From NCBI GenBank assembly GCA_965178125.1, contig CBCXTV010000001.1, forward strand, positions 248,001 through 312,000: a stretch of DNA of 64,000 nucleotides. Reading direction: 5' to 3'. The first letter of the stretch is position 1. The number at the start of each line of letters is the position of its first letter. Both the position numbers and the translations under genes were made by a program. Below, piece by piece: positions 60,904-64,000 of this stretch. A model generated the notes under the pieces. The model was given only the letters and a program-made list of their open reading frames with translations, was not told where the DNA came from and ran no database searches. This DNA comes from Bilabrum cf. latius (lineage: Eukaryota; Bigyra: Bicosoecida; Bigyra; Bicosoecida).

Positions 60904-63218
60904 CTCGGGCCACAACGTCTTGGTGGATTCCTCGAGGACATGGGTGGCATACCGTTGTGCATCCGTTCCCCGTCGCTCCCTAACGTCTTCAGTGGCAGGT
61001 TCGGAAAAGACACCTCCGTAGGCACGCGACAAGTCCCGGTGAAGCGGGCTCGCACCGCGCTGGGCGGGAGATCGTGAGCGCTTAGAGGACCGGAGCTCTC
61101 GGGCGGGTGCGTGTCTCGACAAACTCCCTCTTGACCACGGGCGGGGAACGTGTAGGGCGGAAGCTAAAGACACCGTAAGTAGCGGAGGGCTAACATTCCG
61201 TCCTTCGGTGAGAGCCAAAAGTTCGAGTCTGCGAGAGACTATTATACGAAGTTCTCCCCTCCTCATACGTGCGCATAGCCTCCTCACGCGGTAGCGCGAG
61301 CGCGGGACCCGGACCTGTCCCTGATGGGCGTGAATCTGAACCCGGCGTACTCTCCTAGTCTGTCACTTCCACGACCTTGTTGTCGCGGAACCACTTGCAC
61401 GGAGAGGAACCTGTCGTTCAAGCGGGTGCAGCCGGACGCGCAGGTGTAGTGCATCGCCTTGCATATGTGCACGGCCAAGTAGATGCCGGAACCGTAGAGG
61501 TATCACACTTCCCGCGGAGCTTGGGTGGGTCTTTCGCTGCTGTCGTCTGCTCCAGAAGGTTTGCGCCAAAAACCGGAAAACTTCTAAGACAGAGGTGGGA
61601 TGCCAGGAGCTCACGGTCCTGCCGGATTGGGGAGGTCCATGCCCACGCGAGCCGGGTACGCGTCCAAATCAACGCACAGAGCGGGAGCTGACGGCGCCAA
61701 GGACGCTCACTGTCAGGCACACACAACGCGGAAACCACAGAATTCGTCATTTCGCGTTCAAAGCCTGCCAACGACGTGGTGCTTGGCGAAATGTGGTGGG
61801 TGGCGAAGATGTGGTACTTCGCCGTGCCTTTCTCTATGACGGCCAAGCGTGCACTCGCCATCGCGCTCGGACGCCACAGGAAGAGATCCCAGCACGCAGC
61901 TCCGCCGCCTCATCCAGGAGTAAGGCGAAGTCGAATCGTGAATAGCGCTTCGCACCTTCACAGAGCCGAGGATCACAGATAGGCCCCGCCTCACAGAACC
62001 CAGCGCCATAGGGCAGAGCGTGAAGTACCTGGCCGCTTGGCTTGGCCGGACCCCCGCCCGCCCTCCGCCGGCAGCTCCTCCCGTCCGTCCCTATGGAGGC
62101 AGATCCGCGTACCCATGCTGCGGCGGGATCCTGACACAATCCGCTCCTCTTAGTGTGTGGCCGTGGGGCATGAGTGGAGCAGCATCGGGCCCTCACCAGC
62201 CGTGGAACGGAAGCAGCTCTCCGTGCGGCAGCTGTGCGATGCACAGACCTCGTCCCAAAGATACGGATCCATTTTGCCGTCTTCCCGCGCATACTGCATC
62301 GCTCTGCAAAACTGCATTGCGCAGTGGATCCCCGAGCGTCGACTGCCAATAGCAGGCGGCCTCGCAAGGCCTTCATGGACGCAGGATTTGGGCTTCTTCA
62401 TCGTAAATTTGGGGTCTGCTCAGCGCGCGAAAATTCCAACGCTTCAAAATGATCCGGACGTCGCGAGAAGGGAACTCGTTGCTTGCTCACCTGTGCGGAG
62501 GGGTTGGATGCCCGATGTGCTAAAGAGAGGATACTGTCCGTCGGCGTTCTCTCTTCACCTTGTGCGGAAGGGTTGGGTGCCTGATTTCAGACAGAGAAGG
62601 TCTCGTCCGTTGGGAGCGCTTAGGAATACTTCCGGATGGGGCGTCCAGACGCGGTCCAGGACCTCCAGCTCGTCGGGGTCAATGTCGCCCGCGCCGTCCG
62701 TGCCTTTGACGCCCTCTGGATCGATGATGCCCACGATCTTTGTCATCTCGGACGACACACGTCCCAGCTGCTCTTTGGTAGTGCATTACCTCATTGACCC
62801 CGAAGCGTTGAATATTTAATGAAGACCCTTCGGAAGCTGACGAAGTTTGTCAGCTTGTCGGAGCGCAGCCTGGGTCCTTGTCAACAAACATGGAGGGTTT
62901 CGGGGCGGATTTCCAGCGTTCCGCCTTGATATCGAGTGCACCTCGAGGTCGGGATCGAAGCGGGGCGGGCGGTTCGTCATCCTCTGTGATACGCTTAGGA
63001 GGCGCCGACTTGATGCCCACCTTGTCCCCCAATCACTCCAGACGTAACTGGGGAACTCTACCCGTCGTGGGCCGGGTACGCCTCCGAATCCCACGCGAGC
63101 CGTTCCCCACGGCGCACCGATAAGCGCCGCTGCAAGCGTACCAAGAGGGGCGTACCAAGAGGTGCTTCCTTCGCTCGGCAGTGTGGCACTTCAAGCAGTA
63201 GAATGTGCCACTCCCAGC

Positions 63219-63270
63219 ACGTAGGTGGAGTTTGCGAGCTGCCGGCCGACATGCTCGTGTGGTGACCTCC
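63219..63270 (-). repeat. Internal copy of the right TIR end, unit C
   Basis: Same as 22178-22229. Confidence 0.8.
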
Positions 63271-63600
63271 GGCGCACCGATAAGTGCCGCTGCAAGCGCA
63301 CCAATACTACTTCGCTTGGGAGCGTGGCACTTTAAGCAATGCAGTGCGCCGGTTTTCGTGCACGCCCAGTCGCGCGGACGCCGCAGGTGGCTTGGCGGTA
63401 GGATAGAATTAGTGGCGGGTCGGTTTTGCATGTCTTCCCTCTCCTCTTGATATGGTACACAAAGGCAAGAGCCTGACGATGCAGACGGAACTCCTGGATT
63501 TCACCGCCACATTCCTAGTCAAGACAGCCCTCGACTAAACAGACGCCGAGTTATCTTGAGCAGCATCCCACGACGCAGTGATGTGGACGGCAAGGGTGAT

Positions 63601-64000
63601 GCCATGCTTTCCGGGCCTCCCATGTGACCGCTTTTTGCGTACCGAAACACTTTCCGAGGTCGACGCCCCGGCGGAGCACGCCGGCGCGGCGGCAAGCGTC
63701 GATGTTGCGGGCGGCCCAGCCATGAGGTACATGATCAAGTACGCGGAAAGCACGCAGAGCGTCGTCAATCCGTTCGTGAGCCGCGAGTTCCAAAAGGTCT
63801 TCGAGCACATCCGCCCGGAAAGCACGCAGAGCATCGTCAATCCGTTCGTGAGCCGCGAGTTCCAGAAGGTCTTCGAGCACATCCCCCCGGAAAGCACGCA
63901 GAGCATCGTCAATCCGTTCGTGAGCCGCGAATTCCAAAAGGTCTTCGAGCACATCCCCCGGATGATGTCGAGCATGCGGACGCCCTGCTCCGGATGATGT
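63601..64000 (+). pseudogene. Collage, unit C: repeat array 1 (runs off window)
   Basis: Same as unit B 49767-50166: three 72-bp repeats starting at about 63745. The window ends in the GT/Rep chimera. Confidence 0.7.

Larger units (their letters stand above)
60519..63600. other. 3-kb gene-poor stretch, unit C
   Basis: Follows the unit B version with a constant shift of 13,834 bp; nothing new. Confidence 0.45.
53200..64000 (+). mobile_element. Unit C: deletion derivative lacking the GT, Rep and first Cys-protein genes (runs off window)
   Basis: Unit C starts inside the subterminal repeats (53200-54196, matching unit A 187-1177) and then jumps to sequence matching unit A ~13163 onward. About 12 kb is missing: the glycosyltransferase, small basic coiled-coil, candidate origin, Rep and first four-cysteine genes. 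From 54193 it follows unit B with a constant shift of 13,834 bp to the window end. The second Cys-rich gene, the coiled-coil gene, the transposase and the third four-cysteine gene are intact. The join shares GGTA between the two sources. Confidence 0.78.

Noticed and set aside
1-64000. Bacterial plasmid or phage origin
   Set aside because: Pogo/Tigger-type transposase, wide non-coding spacers, absence of ribosome-binding-site-led operons and low-complexity protein flanks all point to a eukaryote.

Overview
The window is three head-to-tail copies of one large eukaryotic mobile or self-replicating element. Unit A is 1-27195. Unit B (27196-53199) repeats it with a shift of about 27,196-27,207 bp and nearly identical sequence. 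Unit C (53200 to the window end) is an internally deleted derivative of the same element. The host looks like a GC-rich eukaryote: genes are intronless as far as I can see and widely spaced, reading frames are long, and all recognised genes lie on the + strand. Promoter -10/-35 boxes, Shine-Dalgarno-led operons, tRNA and rRNA genes are absent. A unicellular alga, possibly a dinoflagellate, is plausible but not proven.

Layout of a complete unit, in unit A coordinates: a left terminal inverted repeat (TIR, 4-100); a subterminal block of about 395-bp super-repeats built from 54-bp monomers (186-1108); a long gene-poor stretch; a glycosyltransferase-25-like gene (4075-6636); a small basic coiled-coil gene (7511-7981); a hairpin plus repeated GCACTAC motifs (8340-8650), a candidate origin; a large Rep-like gene with HUH-type endonuclease motifs and an SF3 helicase (9156-11441); a four-cysteine protein (11846-12538); a second, larger Cys-rich protein with Stc1-like spacing (13658-14665); a small coiled-coil protein (15767-16288); a pogo/Tigger-type DDE transposase (16863-18464); a third four-cysteine protein (18479-19483); a 3-kb non-coding stretch with a second copy of the hairpin module and an internal copy of the TIR end; and a right-hand collage (about 22560-27098) of shuffled fragments of the element's own genes, ending in the right TIR (27099-27195).

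The core logic I infer is an element combining cut-and-paste equipment (TIRs and a DDE transposase) with replication equipment (HUH/SF3 Rep and a candidate origin). It also carries a sugar-transfer enzyme and three zinc-binding proteins of unknown role. The A/B junction is a near-perfect palindrome of two TIRs about 97 bp long. The B/C junction has lost this palindrome. Unit C has lost the glycosyltransferase, coiled-coil, origin-like, Rep and first Cys-protein region through a join at GGTA, while keeping the transposase: a Rep-less, transposase-positive derivative. A nearly identical join is fossilised in the right-end collage of units A and B.

The most unusual region is the collage. Pieces of five different genes of the element, all in the sense direction but out of order, are stitched together. 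One 72-bp (24-residue) piece of the glycosyltransferase gene is amplified in tandem in frame, and several joins keep reading frames open across gene boundaries. Units A and B are almost identical elsewhere but differ in how this collage is arranged.
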